This document shows positions 7,721-16,582 of a DNA stretch of 64,000 nt, one piece after another. Below the pieces are notes generated by a model. That model had not been told where the DNA came from. It did not search any database and saw only the letters and a list, made by a program, of their open reading frames with translations. The translations under genes and the position numbers were made by a program. This stretch comes from Acidithiobacillus marinus. Its GTDB lineage: Bacteria > Pseudomonadota > Gammaproteobacteria > Acidithiobacillales > Acidithiobacillaceae. The stretch lies in contig NZ_MXAV01000008.1 of NCBI RefSeq assembly GCF_002847505.1, forward strand, positions 1 to 64,000, read 5' to 3'. Each line of letters opens with the position of its first letter. Within the stretch, counting starts at the first letter, position 1.

Positions 7721-8926
7721 TCAACCCTGCAAATGATAGTGCCAACCCAGTCGGATAATAGCGACGAAGGCATTGGGGATGGTGTTCCCTGGCCCATTAG
7801 CACCGGGATTGACGATATATTGCAGGTCGGGCTGGATATAAAAGTCCTTGAACACGGGTTGTTTGAAGTTCACTTCCAGGCTGGTTTCTGCAGCCCCCAT
7901 ATTCGAACCGGTTTGGCGTTGCCAGGCACGGTCCATGCCCAGACTGAGCGTTGAGCCGGGTGAATCCGGAATGAAATGCCGCAGCCGTAGTCCCGCACCC
8001 AGATAGGCATTCACTGGTGAAACGACTGCGGTATTGGGGGCTCCGCCACCTTGCAGGAAGATCCCCCAGTTCATCTGATCGGCTTTCCAACGATACTCGG
8101 CGGTACCGTAAAAACCGCCCTGACTGGCAGAAGCACCGATGCCAATATTTTGTGTGAGGTAAGGGCCGTAAATGTGATTGTAATAGCCCCCGGCCTTGAG
8201 CATCGCCGTGCCAGGACCGATGGGAATGCTTTGATCGACTTCACCATAATACATCATGCCATCTCTGCCCCAGGGAGCACGGAAGGGGTGGACGCCATCC
8301 GCATCAAATGCGCCGACCAACACGGTGGTGTTTCCCCAGCTCGCTGAAGCCATGACGCCGAGACTGGAGTAGGGATAAGTGGGGGTGAAGGGAATGTTGG
8401 CGGTAATAGTGGGATATATCCCGTAAGAGGCGTTGAACAGCTCTCCGGCGACTCCGGTGACATTGAAGTAGTCATTAGGATTGATCAAACCCAGTCGTAA
8501 CGTATAGTTCCCAAGATTTTGCCGATAATATGCCTTGTAGAGCCGAGCGATATGTGGGTACGGCGTGGTGAGATTGGATACACCTTGCAGGTCACCGACA
8601 TACAGGCCATCGGGGTTTCCGCTATCGGCAGCCAGCCCTTCGACGACAAAAAGACCCCCCTGCCACCATCCCGCTTTACCGGTGTGCAAGGCGAGTCCTC
8701 CTTTCCAGAGCCCTGTGGCAGTTGTCCCGGTGCGGATGCCGCCACTCAGATTGGCTATTCCCTCTACCTGGCCATGCATGACCAGCGAAATACCACGCCA
8801 CCAGTATTGATGGGCTTCTTCGGGAATGGATTGTCCTGAGCTGGCTGCCCAGGCAGGGGTGATGCCAGCAAAAAACAGCATCGCACCCAGTAAAAGAGGG
8901 CGGTAACGGTGTTGCGGTTGAGACAT
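7721..8926 (-). CDS. OprB-family outer-membrane porin
   Basis: 401 aa with a clear Sec signal peptide (cleavage near PAWA-AS, residue 28) and alternating amphipathic strands rich in Gly and aromatic residues. The start WWRGISLVMHGQVEGIANLSGG and the blocks GGLFVVEGL and LGLINPNDYF match carbohydrate-selective OprB-type porins. It ends in a strand (RLGWHYHLQG) suited to outer-membrane insertion. It is divergent from the zinc importer and shares its 170-base control region, including the TGCAAC/GTTGCA dyad. A role in passing metal or metal complexes through the outer membrane under zinc limitation is therefore more likely than sugar uptake here; this is inference from context. Confidence 0.8.
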   Translation of the reverse strand: MSQPQHRYRPLLLGAMLFFAGITPAWAASSGQSIPEEAHQYWWRGISLVMHGQVEGIANLSGGIRTGTTATGLWKGGLALHTGKAGWWQGGLFVVEGLAADSGNPDGLYVGDLQGVSNLTTPYPHIARLYKAYYRQNLGNYTLRLGLINPNDYFNVTGVAGELFNASYGIYPTITANIPFTPTYPYSSLGVMASASWGNTTVLVGAFDADGVHPFRAPWGRDGMMYYGEVDQSIPIGPGTAMLKAGGYYNHIYGPYLTQNIGIGASASQGGFYGTAEYRWKADQMNWGIFLQGGGAPNTAVVSPVNAYLGAGLRLRHFIPDSPGSTLSLGMDRAWQRQTGSNMGAAETSLEVNFKQPVFKDFYIQPDLQYIVNPGANGPGNTIPNAFVAIIRLGWHYHLQG

Positions 8927-8982
8927 GCTTTCTCCCGAGAAGTCAGTTTAAAAAGGATTCATGGTTATTGGTGGTATGTGTC

Positions 8983-9025
8983 TTGACAGTCTGAACTGCG
9001 TTTACTAATCTGCAACTGTGTTGCA
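8983..9025 (+). promoter_or_regulatory. Zinc-importer promoter with candidate Zur dyad
   Basis: A perfect -35 TTGACA (8983-8988), 17-base spacing and a weak -10 TAATCT (9006-9011), overlapped at its 3' edge by TGCAAC-TGT-GTTGCA (9011-9025). The dyad core equals that of the 17-3-17 palindrome at 6602. It is placed to block the znuA-like promoter and lies 86 bases from the divergent porin ATG. Confidence 0.55.
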
Positions 9026-9096
9026 TATAAATATGACGCAGTCATGCAGCGCAATCAAGCCCCATAACGCTGCCCAATATCTCAGGGAGAAGTACC

Positions 9097-10053
9097 ATGC
9101 ATTATACCGAACTTGAAAAAACAATCTCTGCGCGTCAGCCGAAGCTACATATTTCGCTTAGGCCGTCGCTGCTATCCGTCCTGACCCTCTTATTGGGTCT
9201 GGGAACCGCCCAGTTGGCCGCCGCCAGCACTATTCATGCAGTAGGTGTCGAAAATCAATATGCCAATGTGATCAGTCAAATTGGCGGAAAGTATGTGCAG
9301 GTAAGTGCCATTGAGAGTAATCCCAACACCGATCCCCATACTTTTGAAGCCAGCCCTGCGGTGGCCCGGGAAATTGCGGCGGCTCAGCTGGTGGTCCGTA
9401 ATGGTGTTGGTTATGACAGCTGGGCCAAAAAAATCCTGGCAGCTGATCCCAATCCCAAGCGCCAGGTGATTGTGGTTCAGAATCTGCTGCATTTGCCGGA
9501 CAGTACCAGAAACCCCCATCTCTGGTACAAGCCGGAAACCATGCCCGCAGTGGTCAAGGCTGTTGCGGCAAGCCTGAGTACGTTGGATCCAGCGCACAAG
9601 GCTTATTTTGATGCCAACGTCCAGAAGTTCGATGCTTCGCTACAGCCCTGGTACGCAGCTATCGCTAGTTTCAAGGCCCAATATCCCAATACGCCGGTAG
9701 CCGTCACCGAGCCGGTAGCTGATTATATGCTGCAGGCGGCAGGCTGTGATCTCAAAACTCCCTGGAATCTCCAGGCAGACATCATGAACGGAACGGATCC
9801 GGCCCCTCAGGATGTGAGTATTCAGAATCAGCTGTTCAAGACCCATCAGGTCAAGGTTTTTCTCTATAACCAGCAGGTTACAGACTCCCTGACGGCGTCT
9901 TTTCTTCATAATGCCAAGGCGGCACATATTCCTGTGGTAGGCGTTTATGAAACCATGCCAACGGGTTACACTTATCAATCCTGGATGCTGGCAGAGGTGA
10001 AAGCTTTGCGGGCAGCGCTGGAGCATGGCCAATCTACGACAGTGTTGAAATAA
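9097..10053 (+). CDS. Zn/Mn-type ABC transporter substrate-binding protein
   Basis: 318 aa periplasmic metal-binding protein of the ZnuA/TroA cluster (A-I family). An N-terminal signal sequence runs to about residue 43 (LLGLGTAQLAAAS). Metal-ligand candidates are His81 (NTDPHTFEASP), His141 (RNPHLWYKP) and Glu205 (VTEPVADYM). The His-rich loop of E. coli ZnuA is absent. The C-terminal blocks VFLYNQQVTD and VVGVYETMP match a branch common in beta- and gammaproteobacteria. Zinc is favoured over manganese because of the candidate Zur site and the CobW/DUF1826 neighbours, but the metal cannot be fixed from sequence. The ATP-binding gene follows after four bases. Confidence 0.88.
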   Translation: MHYTELEKTISARQPKLHISLRPSLLSVLTLLLGLGTAQLAAASTIHAVGVENQYANVISQIGGKYVQVSAIESNPNTDPHTFEASPAVAREIAAAQLVVRNGVGYDSWAKKILAADPNPKRQVIVVQNLLHLPDSTRNPHLWYKPETMPAVVKAVAASLSTLDPAHKAYFDANVQKFDASLQPWYAAIASFKAQYPNTPVAVTEPVADYMLQAAGCDLKTPWNLQADIMNGTDPAPQDVSIQNQLFKTHQVKVFLYNQQVTDSLTASFLHNAKAAHIPVVGVYETMPTGYTYQSWMLAEVKALRAALEHGQSTTVLK

Positions 10054-10057
10054 TATC

Positions 10058-10873
10058 TTGACCAATCAAAGAGCTATTCTAGCGGTCGCCGATCTCTCTG
10101 TGGATCTGGGCGGCCGCAGTATTTTACGGGATGTCAGTTTTGATCTGCATCCGGGGCAGCTTTGCGCCCTGATTGGCGAAAACGGGGCGGGCAAGACGAC
10201 CTTGTTGCGGACCTTGCTGGGTCTGATCAGTCAACGTACGGGTACGGTCATGATAGACGGAGAAGCCCCCCGGAAGCACCGCGCTTTGGTGGGTTATGTT
10301 CCCCAGAAAATTACTTTTGACCCGGATTTGCCTTTGCGTACCCGGGATCTGGTGCGTTTGGGACTGGATGGCCATCGTCTCGGTTTGCCCCTCTGGAATA
10401 CCCGCACCCATGCTGCTGTCGATGCGGCATTGCAGGCGGTGGGTGCAGAAGACTTTGCGGATCGGCGGGTCGGCGAGCTGTCGGGAGGACAACAGCAGCG
10501 AGCGGTGATTGCCCATGCCCTGGTCCGTAAGCCGCGCTTGCTGATTCTGGATGAACCCTTGGCGAATCTGGATTTTGGCAGTGCCAACGCCCTGGTGGAT
10601 CTGCTGGGGAAGTTGATCGCTCAGCAGCAGATGACTGTGCTGGTCACTGCCCATGATATGAATCCCCTGATTCCCGTGATGGATCGACTGGTCTATCTGG
10701 TGGATGGTCGGGCGGCAACGGGTAAGGTTGCCGAGGTGGTCCAACCTGAAGTGCTGAGCAAGCTCTATGGTTATCCGGTGTCGGTTCTGAGGCATGGCGG
10801 GCGCATTCTGGTTTTGCCCGATGCACCGGAAAATGCCGATGTGGCCAACCTGAATCGATGTGCAGGCCATTGA
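10058..10873 (+). CDS. Zn/Mn-type ABC transporter ATP-binding protein
   Basis: 271 aa ATPase energising metal import. Walker A is GENGAGKTT (residues 41-48), the signature LSGGQQQR (141-148) and Walker B LLILDEPLANLD (161-172), with a switch His in TAHD. The start is taken as TTG at 10058 because the nucleotide-binding fold begins at AILAVADLSVDLGG and no ATG lies before it. The ribosome site there is poor, so coupling to the preceding gene is likely. The 3' end overlaps the first permease gene by 14 bases. Confidence 0.88.
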   Translation: MTNQRAILAVADLSVDLGGRSILRDVSFDLHPGQLCALIGENGAGKTTLLRTLLGLISQRTGTVMIDGEAPRKHRALVGYVPQKITFDPDLPLRTRDLVRLGLDGHRLGLPLWNTRTHAAVDAALQAVGAEDFADRRVGELSGGQQQRAVIAHALVRKPRLLILDEPLANLDFGSANALVDLLGKLIAQQQMTVLVTAHDMNPLIPVMDRLVYLVDGRAATGKVAEVVQPEVLSKLYGYPVSVLRHGGRILVLPDAPENADVANLNRCAGH

Positions 10874-11765
10874 GTATGAGCACATGTGGGCATTTTTAAG
10901 CAGTCAGCCGGTGCAGACGGCACTGATCGTCGGTACCTGTGCGGCCCTGGTCAGTGCCCTGATCGGGGTTTTTACGGTGCTGCGCGGCAACGCCTTTGCC
11001 GGCCATGCTCTGGCAGATGTCAGCAGTGCGGGCGGAGCGGCTTCGTTCTTGCTGGGCATCAGTCCCTTGTTGGGTTTTCTCGGTATGGCCTGGATCGCGG
11101 CCTTCGGTATGGAATTTCTCGGGGTGCGTAAAGCGCGGGAAAGAGATCTGGCGACGGGTGTCGTGCTGGGTGCCGGCCTGGGGCTGTCCGCCCTGTTTTT
11201 ATACCTGGATGTCACTACGACGAGTACCACCGGGGCTACGGTATCGGTGATGTTCGGTTCTTTGTTTGCCATTTCCAGGGGGCTGATCTGGCCCGCCATT
11301 CTGGCGGTGCTAGCGGTTTTTGCTCTGGTCGGGGGGTTTTACCGTCCGTTGATATTGACCGCCGTGGATCCGGATCTGGCGACTTTACGCGGAGTTTCGC
11401 CGCGTTGGATGGGGCTCCTGCAGTTGCTCGTTTTAGGGTTGGCGGTGGCCGTGTGTGCATTGGCTATTGGCGCGGTTCTGGCTACCGCGCTGCTGATTGG
11501 TCCTGCCGGAGCGGCGATTCGTCTGAGCCGACGTCCTCTCCAGGCGATTGTCTGGGCGATGCTCATGGCTCTGGCGGCGGTGTGGATGGGTATCTGGATG
11601 GCGTATGAAAGTTATTACTGGTTTTCCGGGAATGCCTGGCCCGTCAGTTTTTTTGTCGTGGCACTGATTTTTCTGTTTTATCTGCTGGCCATGCTCGGTT
11701 CGGCTCAGCAGCGGAAATTTCGCTACCGGGCAGCGACGGCTCTGCCCGGAATCCAGGAGTCCTGA
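10860..11765 (+). CDS. Metal ABC transporter permease, first of two
   Basis: 301 aa integral-membrane protein of the ABC-3 (ZnuB/TroC) family, with about eight or nine hydrophobic segments. Family blocks include VFTVLRGNAFAGHALADVSSAGGA near residue 40 and the conserved LRGVSPRWMGLL loop near 180 that contacts the ATPase. Met9 at 10884 is an equally good start. It overlaps the ATPase gene and is followed two bases later by a second, different permease. A heteromeric permease pair (as in TroCD-type systems) would explain the two genes. Confidence 0.85.
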   Translation: MQAIEYEHMWAFLSSQPVQTALIVGTCAALVSALIGVFTVLRGNAFAGHALADVSSAGGAASFLLGISPLLGFLGMAWIAAFGMEFLGVRKARERDLATGVVLGAGLGLSALFLYLDVTTTSTTGATVSVMFGSLFAISRGLIWPAILAVLAVFALVGGFYRPLILTAVDPDLATLRGVSPRWMGLLQLLVLGLAVAVCALAIGAVLATALLIGPAGAAIRLSRRPLQAIVWAMLMALAAVWMGIWMAYESYYWFSGNAWPVSFFVVALIFLFYLLAMLGSAQQRKFRYRAATALPGIQES

Positions 11766-11767
11766 GC

Positions 11768-12586
11768 ATGTTTTCCAGTTTCATGATCAATACCTGGATC
11801 GCCGGTACGGCTATCGCCCTGGTGGCAGCTTTTGTGGGTTATTTTGTGGTGATCCGGCGCTCGGCTTTTGCCGCTCATGCCTTGCCTCTGGGGGCGTTTC
11901 CGGGGGCCGCTGCCGCCAATTTACTGGGTGTCAATCCGTTTGTCGGGTTGCTGATATTTGTAGGCATAGGGATGCTGCTGCTGCGGCAACTGGCGCGGAT
12001 GGGCCGCCGTGATGTCGGTACCGGACTGTTACTGGTACTTTTTCTAGGTGTTGGTGCCCTGTTTCTGAGTATGACCAATGAATATGCACCCGAAGTATTT
12101 TCCCTGCTATTTGGGGAGATGCTGGGCGTCAGCAAGGCCGATTTGTGGCCCATACTGGGAATTTGTGCCGTCGTGTCAGTGCTCATGATCACGATTTATC
12201 AACCCTTGTTACTGGATTCCAGTTTTCCGGATCTGGCTGCGTTACAGGGTATTTCTGGGGCGCGTATGGATCTGTTGTTTTTGAGCCTGCTGGCGCTGGT
12301 CACCGCTTCGGCTTTGCCGGTGGTGGGCGCTTTTCTGGTGTTTACCTTGCTGGTCGGACCACCGGCGGCCGCCCAGGCACTCAGCAGGCATCCCCTGCGC
12401 AGTTTGCTGCTCGCCGTTGTTTTTGCCGAATGCAGCATTTGGTTGGCCATTGCCCTGTCCTACTGGAGCAACTGGCCCATTGGTTTTTTTGTTGGCATGA
12501 TCGGCGCTGGACTATTTACCCTGGCGCGCAGCTATCGTTCCTGGAGTCAGCGGCAGCGCGGCGCAAGGCGGGTGGCTGTACCCTGA
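11768..12586 (+). CDS. Metal ABC transporter permease, second of two
   Basis: 272 aa ABC-3 family permease. It shares the family layout with the preceding gene: VVIRRSAFAAHALPLGAFPG near residue 30 and LAALQGISGARMDLLFL near 160, within seven or eight membrane segments. It starts two bases after the first permease stop, so co-translation is likely. It is the last gene of the importer operon and ends 25 bases before the convergent XRE-type regulator gene. No T-tract terminator is visible between them. Confidence 0.85.
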   Translation: MFSSFMINTWIAGTAIALVAAFVGYFVVIRRSAFAAHALPLGAFPGAAAANLLGVNPFVGLLIFVGIGMLLLRQLARMGRRDVGTGLLLVLFLGVGALFLSMTNEYAPEVFSLLFGEMLGVSKADLWPILGICAVVSVLMITIYQPLLLDSSFPDLAALQGISGARMDLLFLSLLALVTASALPVVGAFLVFTLLVGPPAAAQALSRHPLRSLLLAVVFAECSIWLAIALSYWSNWPIGFFVGMIGAGLFTLARSYRSWSQRQRGARRVAVP

Positions 12587-12611
12587 TCTCACGCTGGAAA
12601 CCATAGGCTAT

Positions 12612-13460
12612 CTAGCTGCTTTGCCCATCGCCCAAAGCTTTGCCGGTGATCATTTCTGACCCCGCATTTTCGTGCGCGCAGGGTAGCAATATCACCAATT
12701 TCAAATCGGTATGGGCGGCCGGCAGCAGGGTGTTCTGTTCATAAGTGACCCGCCCCAGCAAGGGATGCTGAAAGACCCGCAGGCCGCCCTCTCTTTCTAC
12801 CACGTCCTGAGCCGACCAGAGAACAGCAAATGTCGGACTCTGGCTTTGCAGTTGGGTGATGCGACGCATCATCTCGGGGTCGTCCAAATGTTTACCTACG
12901 TCGGCACGAAATTCGGCCACCAGACGCCGGCAGCGGCTTTCCCAATCTTCCACAAAGTGCCGGGCGTTGGGGTGAAGCAATAAAAATTCCAGCAGATTGG
13001 GGAGTTTTTCTCCGGAAACCGGGCTCGCGGGTAACCAGTCGAGAAAATGCGCGGTTGCAGCCGCATTCCAGGCGCTGGCATTCCAGTAGCGGTCGAGGAT
13101 GTAGGCGGGATATTGCAGGGTGTGCAGGATATGTAGCAGGGACGGCGGTATAACCGAGGGGCGTGGTTCAGCCTGAGGGTCGGTCTTGCCTGCCAGATGA
13201 AACAGATGCTGGCGTTCGGCGTGGGAAAGTTGCAAGACTTCGCCGAGACGATCCAGGGTGGGCAAGGAGGGGCGCACTGGCCGCCCCTGTTCAATCCAGG
13301 TGATCCAGGTAGCGCTGACGCCAGAGAGCATGGCCAGTTCTTCGCGCCGCAAGCCGCTGGTCCGGCGGCGTCCGGAAGCGCTCAATCCGGCCTGCAGGGG
13401 CGTGATTTTTTCGCGATGGCGGCGAATGAATGTCCCCAGTGCCAGGGGATCACCAGACAT
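12612..13460 (-). CDS. XRE-family regulator with MmyB-like ligand domain
   Basis: 282 aa. Residues 8-75 form a helix-turn-helix of the XRE type (LGTFIRRHREKI, GLRREELAMLSGVSATWITWIEQG). The rest (about 100-265) matches the MmyB/MltR-type ligand-binding domain, which in a related structure binds fatty-acid-like ligands. Such regulators usually control one adjacent divergent gene, here the SAM methyltransferase. The shared interval holds a 7-2-7 palindrome over both -10 regions, a likely self-operator. The ligand is unknown. Confidence 0.85.
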   Translation of the reverse strand: MSGDPLALGTFIRRHREKITPLQAGLSASGRRRTSGLRREELAMLSGVSATWITWIEQGRPVRPSLPTLDRLGEVLQLSHAERQHLFHLAGKTDPQAEPRPSVIPPSLLHILHTLQYPAYILDRYWNASAWNAAATAHFLDWLPASPVSGEKLPNLLEFLLLHPNARHFVEDWESRCRRLVAEFRADVGKHLDDPEMMRRITQLQSQSPTFAVLWSAQDVVEREGGLRVFQHPLLGRVTYEQNTLLPAAHTDLKLVILLPCAHENAGSEMITGKALGDGQSS

Positions 13461-13495
13461 GATAAGAATCCTTGTTGCGCAGCATGATGGTAGTG

Positions 13496-13511
13496 ATTAT
13501 ACCAGTATAAT
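13496..13511. promoter_or_regulatory. 7-2-7 palindromic operator between regulator and methyltransferase
   Basis: ATTATAC-CA-GTATAAT is a perfect dyad. Its right arm contains TATAAT on the top strand and its left arm contains TATAAT on the bottom strand, so one site overlaps a -10 hexamer for each divergent gene. This suits repression of both genes by the XRE-type regulator. Confidence 0.55.
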
Positions 13512-13577
13512 GACTCATATTGTCCCAGTTTGATGTCCTGCGTATGATTCTTCATCCATTACGGAGAATTCACCACC

Positions 13578-14339
13578 ATGAACCATCAGCAAAAACTCGT
13601 AGAGCAGCAATTCGGTGTGGCGGCGACGGATTATCTGCAGAGTCCCGCCCATGCTCAGGGTGCGGATTTGCAGCGGCTGCGTCAGGAGTTTGCCGGACAG
13701 GGCGCCTTGCGGATACTGGACCTGGGCTGCGGCGCGGGACATGCCAGTTTTGCCCTGGCCGATGTGGTGGGAGAAGTGCTTGCCGTAGATCTGTCTGCCG
13801 AGATGTTGCGGGTCGTGGCTGAACAATCCCGGCAACGCGGGCTGAACAATATTCATACTGCACAGCAGGCGGCAGAATCCTTGCCCTTCGCGGACGGCAG
13901 TTTTAATGGCATTGTAACCCGCTTTTCTGCGCACCATTGGGCCGACCTGCCCGCAGCCCTTCGGGAAATGCGGCGTGTCCTCCATCCCGGTGGAAAATGT
14001 GTCATCATTGACGTATGTGCACCGGAAAATCCACTGGCGGATACTTTTTTGCAGACGGTGGAACTTTTGCGTGATCCTTCCCATGTCCGCGATTATCGGG
14101 TTTCAGAGTGGGAGAGGATGTTGACGGCTGCCAGATGGCGGGTGCGGGATCAGGATACCTGGAAGCTGCCGTTGGATTTTGTCAGCTGGATCGCGCGGAT
14201 GCGCTGTCCGGAAGAACGGGTGGCCGCCATCCAGAGTGTGTGGGGCAGAGCTCCGGCGGAGGTGATTGCCCACTTTGCCGTGCAGCCTAACCAGAATTTC
14301 GCTTTGGATGTATGCTGGATGACGGCATTGCCCGTATGA
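13578..14339 (+). CDS. Class I SAM-dependent methyltransferase (UbiE/YcgJ-like)
   Basis: 253 aa cytosolic methyltransferase. The SAM-binding motif I is LDLGCGAGHASFAL (about residues 48-61), with the acidic residue of motif II at VLAVDLSAEML and a post-motif block LREMRRVLHPGGKCVIIDV. The C-terminal part resembles Methyltransf_11 enzymes of the YcgJ group, whose substrates are unknown. GGAGAATTCACCACC precedes the ATG. It is divergent from an XRE/MmyB-like regulator, and ligand-responsive control is likely. Its stop lies 39 bases before the leuC start in the same direction. Confidence 0.8.
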   Translation: MNHQQKLVEQQFGVAATDYLQSPAHAQGADLQRLRQEFAGQGALRILDLGCGAGHASFALADVVGEVLAVDLSAEMLRVVAEQSRQRGLNNIHTAQQAAESLPFADGSFNGIVTRFSAHHWADLPAALREMRRVLHPGGKCVIIDVCAPENPLADTFLQTVELLRDPSHVRDYRVSEWERMLTAARWRVRDQDTWKLPLDFVSWIARMRCPEERVAAIQSVWGRAPAEVIAHFAVQPNQNFALDVCWMTALPV

Positions 14340-14378
14340 GTGGCATGCTTTGCTTGTAAGACGTTGGAGGAGAGGCTA

Positions 14379-15791
14379 GTGGCAGGAAAAACGCTTTATG
14401 ACAAATTGTGGGAAAGCCATGTCGTGCATACGGAGCCCGATGGCGCTGTATTGCTGTATATAGACCGGCAGTTGCTGCACGAAGTCACCAGTCCCCAGGC
14501 TTTTTCGGGCTTGCGGGCGGCGGGGCGCAAGGCCTGGCGAATAGATGCCAATATTGCCACGGCGGACCACAATGTTCCGACTACCGATCGGGCGGCGGGG
14601 ATTGTGGATCCGACTTCGCGCTTGCAGGTGGATACACTGGACCAGAACTGCGCCGAATTTGGTATTGAAGAATTCGGTATGCTGGATCCGCGGCAGGGGA
14701 TTGTCCACGTCATCGCCCCCGAACAGGGCCTTACCTTGCCAGGCATGACGGTGGTTTGCGGCGATTCCCATACCGCCACCCACGGTGCCTTGGGAGCATT
14801 GGCCTTCGGTATTGGCACTACGGAAGTGGAGCATGTGCTGGCCACCCAATGTCTCTGGGCGCGCAAGGCCAAAAGCATGCGGGTCTGGGTAGAGGGCGCA
14901 CTGGGGCAGGGCGTCACCGCCAAGGATATGGTCCTGGCCATCATTGGGAAAATGGGCACTGCTGGCGGGACGGGTTATGCCATTGAATTCGCCGGACCGG
15001 CGGTGCAGGCATTGTCCATAGAAGGGCGAATGACCTTGTGCAATATGGCTATTGAAGCGGGGGCGCGCTCGGGGATGGTCGGGGTAGATGCCATTACCAT
15101 CGACTATTTGCGCGGTCGTCCCTATGCGCCAGTGGGCAGAATCTGGGATCAGGCGGTGGCGGCATGGGGTCAGTTGCATTCAGATTCCGATGCCGACTTT
15201 GATGCCGAAATCCACCTCGACGCTGCGGACATCGCCCCTCAGGTCACCTGGGGAACCAGTCCCGAAATGGTGGCCGAGATCAGCGCGACGGTACCGGATC
15301 CCGATCAGGAAACAGACCCGGTGCGCCGCAAAGGTTGGACCGATGCCTTGGCCTATATGGATTTGCAGGCCAATACGCCGCTCTCGGCCATTACCCTGGA
15401 TAAGGTGTTTATCGGCTCCTGTACCAATGCCCGCATTGAAGATTTGCGTGCGGCGGCGGCCGTGGCCAAGGGGCATCATAAGGCCGCATCGGTGAAGCTG
15501 GCGATGGTGGTACCGGGTTCCGGGCTGGTCAAGGCCCAGGCCGAGGCTGAAGGGCTGGATCGGATTTTCAAGGAGGCGGGCTTTGAGTGGCGGGAGCCGG
15601 GCTGTTCCATGTGCCTGGCCATGAATGCCGATCGTCTGGAGCCCGGTGAGCGTTGTGCCAGTACCAGCAACCGGAACTTTGAAGGGCGCCAAGGTGCTGG
15701 CGGCAGAACCCATCTGGTCAGTCCGGCCATGGCGGCAGCGGCGGCCATTGCCGGTCATTTTGTGGATGTCCGTGACTGGCCCGCAAAGTAA
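14379..15791 (+). CDS. leuC: 3-isopropylmalate dehydratase large subunit LeuC
   Basis: 470 aa [4Fe-4S] aconitase-family subunit that isomerises 2- to 3-isopropylmalate in leucine synthesis. The cluster cysteines are in FIGSCTNAR and [11 protein letters not shown]. Substrate-site blocks are [13 protein letters not shown] and [11 protein letters not shown]. The start is taken as GTG at 14379, giving the family N-terminus (V)[14 protein letters not shown] and preceded by GGAGGAGAGG. An upstream in-frame GTG at 14340 would add 13 residues with no family match. leuD follows, separated by a small ORF; leuB is not in the window. Confidence 0.95.
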   Translation: MAGKTLYDKLWESHVVHTEPDGAVLLYIDRQLLHEVTSPQAFSGLRAAGRKAWRIDANIATADHNVPTTDRAAGIVDPTSRLQVDTLDQNCAEFGIEEFGMLDPRQGIVHVIAPEQGLTLPGMTVVCGDSHTATHGALGALAFGIGTTEVEHVLATQCLWARKAKSMRVWVEGALGQGVTAKDMVLAIIGKMGTAGGTGYAIEFAGPAVQALSIEGRMTLCNMAIEAGARSGMVGVDAITIDYLRGRPYAPVGRIWDQAVAAWGQLHSDSDADFDAEIHLDAADIAPQVTWGTSPEMVAEISATVPDPDQETDPVRRKGWTDALAYMDLQANTPLSAITLDKVFIGSCTNARIEDLRAAAAVAKGHHKAASVKLAMVVPGSGLVKAQAEAEGLDRIFKEAGFEWREPGCSMCLAMNADRLEPGERCASTSNRNFEGRQGAGGRTHLVSPAMAAAAAIAGHFVDVRDWPAK

Positions 15792-15939
15792 ACGGCGCAT
15801 CCGTTCCTGGCTGCTGCGCATGGCCCTGGGCTTGTGTAGCCTGGGAATGGTGGAAATTGGTATTTTTTCAAGCCTGCGGGGCTGCTCGGCAGAAGTGGCC
15901 GCCGTGGAATATCTCGTCAAGAGACAGATGGAGCAATAA
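15766..15939 (+). CDS. Small ORF between leuC and leuD, possible lipoprotein
   Basis: 57 aa, overlapping the leuC end by 26 bases. Its TAA shares a base with the leuD ATG (TAATG), the geometry of translational coupling. It has a basic start ([11 protein letters not shown]), a hydrophobic stretch ([16 protein letters not shown]) and SLRGC, which resembles a weak lipobox, then a short polar tail. Several betaproteobacteria have a small entericidin-like lipoprotein gene between leuC and leuD. This product is not clearly entericidin, and GTG at 15772 is an alternative start. Coding status is moderate. Confidence 0.4.
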   Translation: MSVTGPQSKRRIRSWLLRMALGLCSLGMVEIGIFSSLRGCSAEVAAVEYLVKRQMEQ

Positions 15940-16568
15940 TGGAAGCTTTTACGGTATTAGAGGCGCTCGTCGCCCCCCTGGATCGTCCCAATGTGGATAC
16001 GGACGCCATCATTCCCAAGCAATTTCTCAAAACCATTGAGCGTCAGGGGCTGGGTAAGCATCTTTTTGATGCCTGGCGTTATCTGGAAAAAGATGGAACA
16101 CAGATCGACAATCCGGATTTCATCCTCAATCAGCCCATTTATGCCGATGCCCGGATTTTGCTGGCCCGGGAAAATTTCGGTTGTGGTTCCAGTCGCGAAC
16201 ACGCGCCATGGGCATTGGCGGATTATGGTTTTCGCGCCATCATTGCCCCCAGTTTTGCCGACATCTTCGCAAATAATTGCGTGCAGAACGGGATTGTGTT
16301 GATTCGTTTGCCGGCAGACGTGGTGGATCATCTTTTCCATGAAGTGGCAGCTAATCCCGGATACCGTCTGCGTATTGATTTACCGGCCCAAGAGGTGCAG
16401 ACCATGGGCGATAGTCGTTATCATTTTCCCATGGACGCCGGACACAAGCACAAGTTGCTGCATGGGCTGGATGATATTCAGCTGACCTTGCAACATGAAG
16501 AAGCTATCCGCACCTATGAGGCAGCACGCCGGCAAGCGGCGCCCTGGTTATTTCGGGATGGAGTTTAA
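15939..16568 (+). CDS. leuD: 3-isopropylmalate dehydratase small subunit LeuD
   Basis: 209 aa, the swivel subunit that completes isopropylmalate isomerase with LeuC. Family blocks are [18 protein letters not shown] near the N-terminus, [14 protein letters not shown] near residue 85 and [14 protein letters not shown]. Its ATG is fused to the stop of the small ORF (TAATG), and the upstream leuC is the obvious operon partner. A 101-residue unknown gene follows after 14 bases, apparently in the same transcript. Confidence 0.95.
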   Translation: MEAFTVLEALVAPLDRPNVDTDAIIPKQFLKTIERQGLGKHLFDAWRYLEKDGTQIDNPDFILNQPIYADARILLARENFGCGSSREHAPWALADYGFRAIIAPSFADIFANNCVQNGIVLIRLPADVVDHLFHEVAANPGYRLRIDLPAQEVQTMGDSRYHFPMDAGHKHKLLHGLDDIQLTLQHEEAIRTYEAARRQAAPWLFRDGV

Positions 16569-16582
16569 GGAGATAGATCAAT

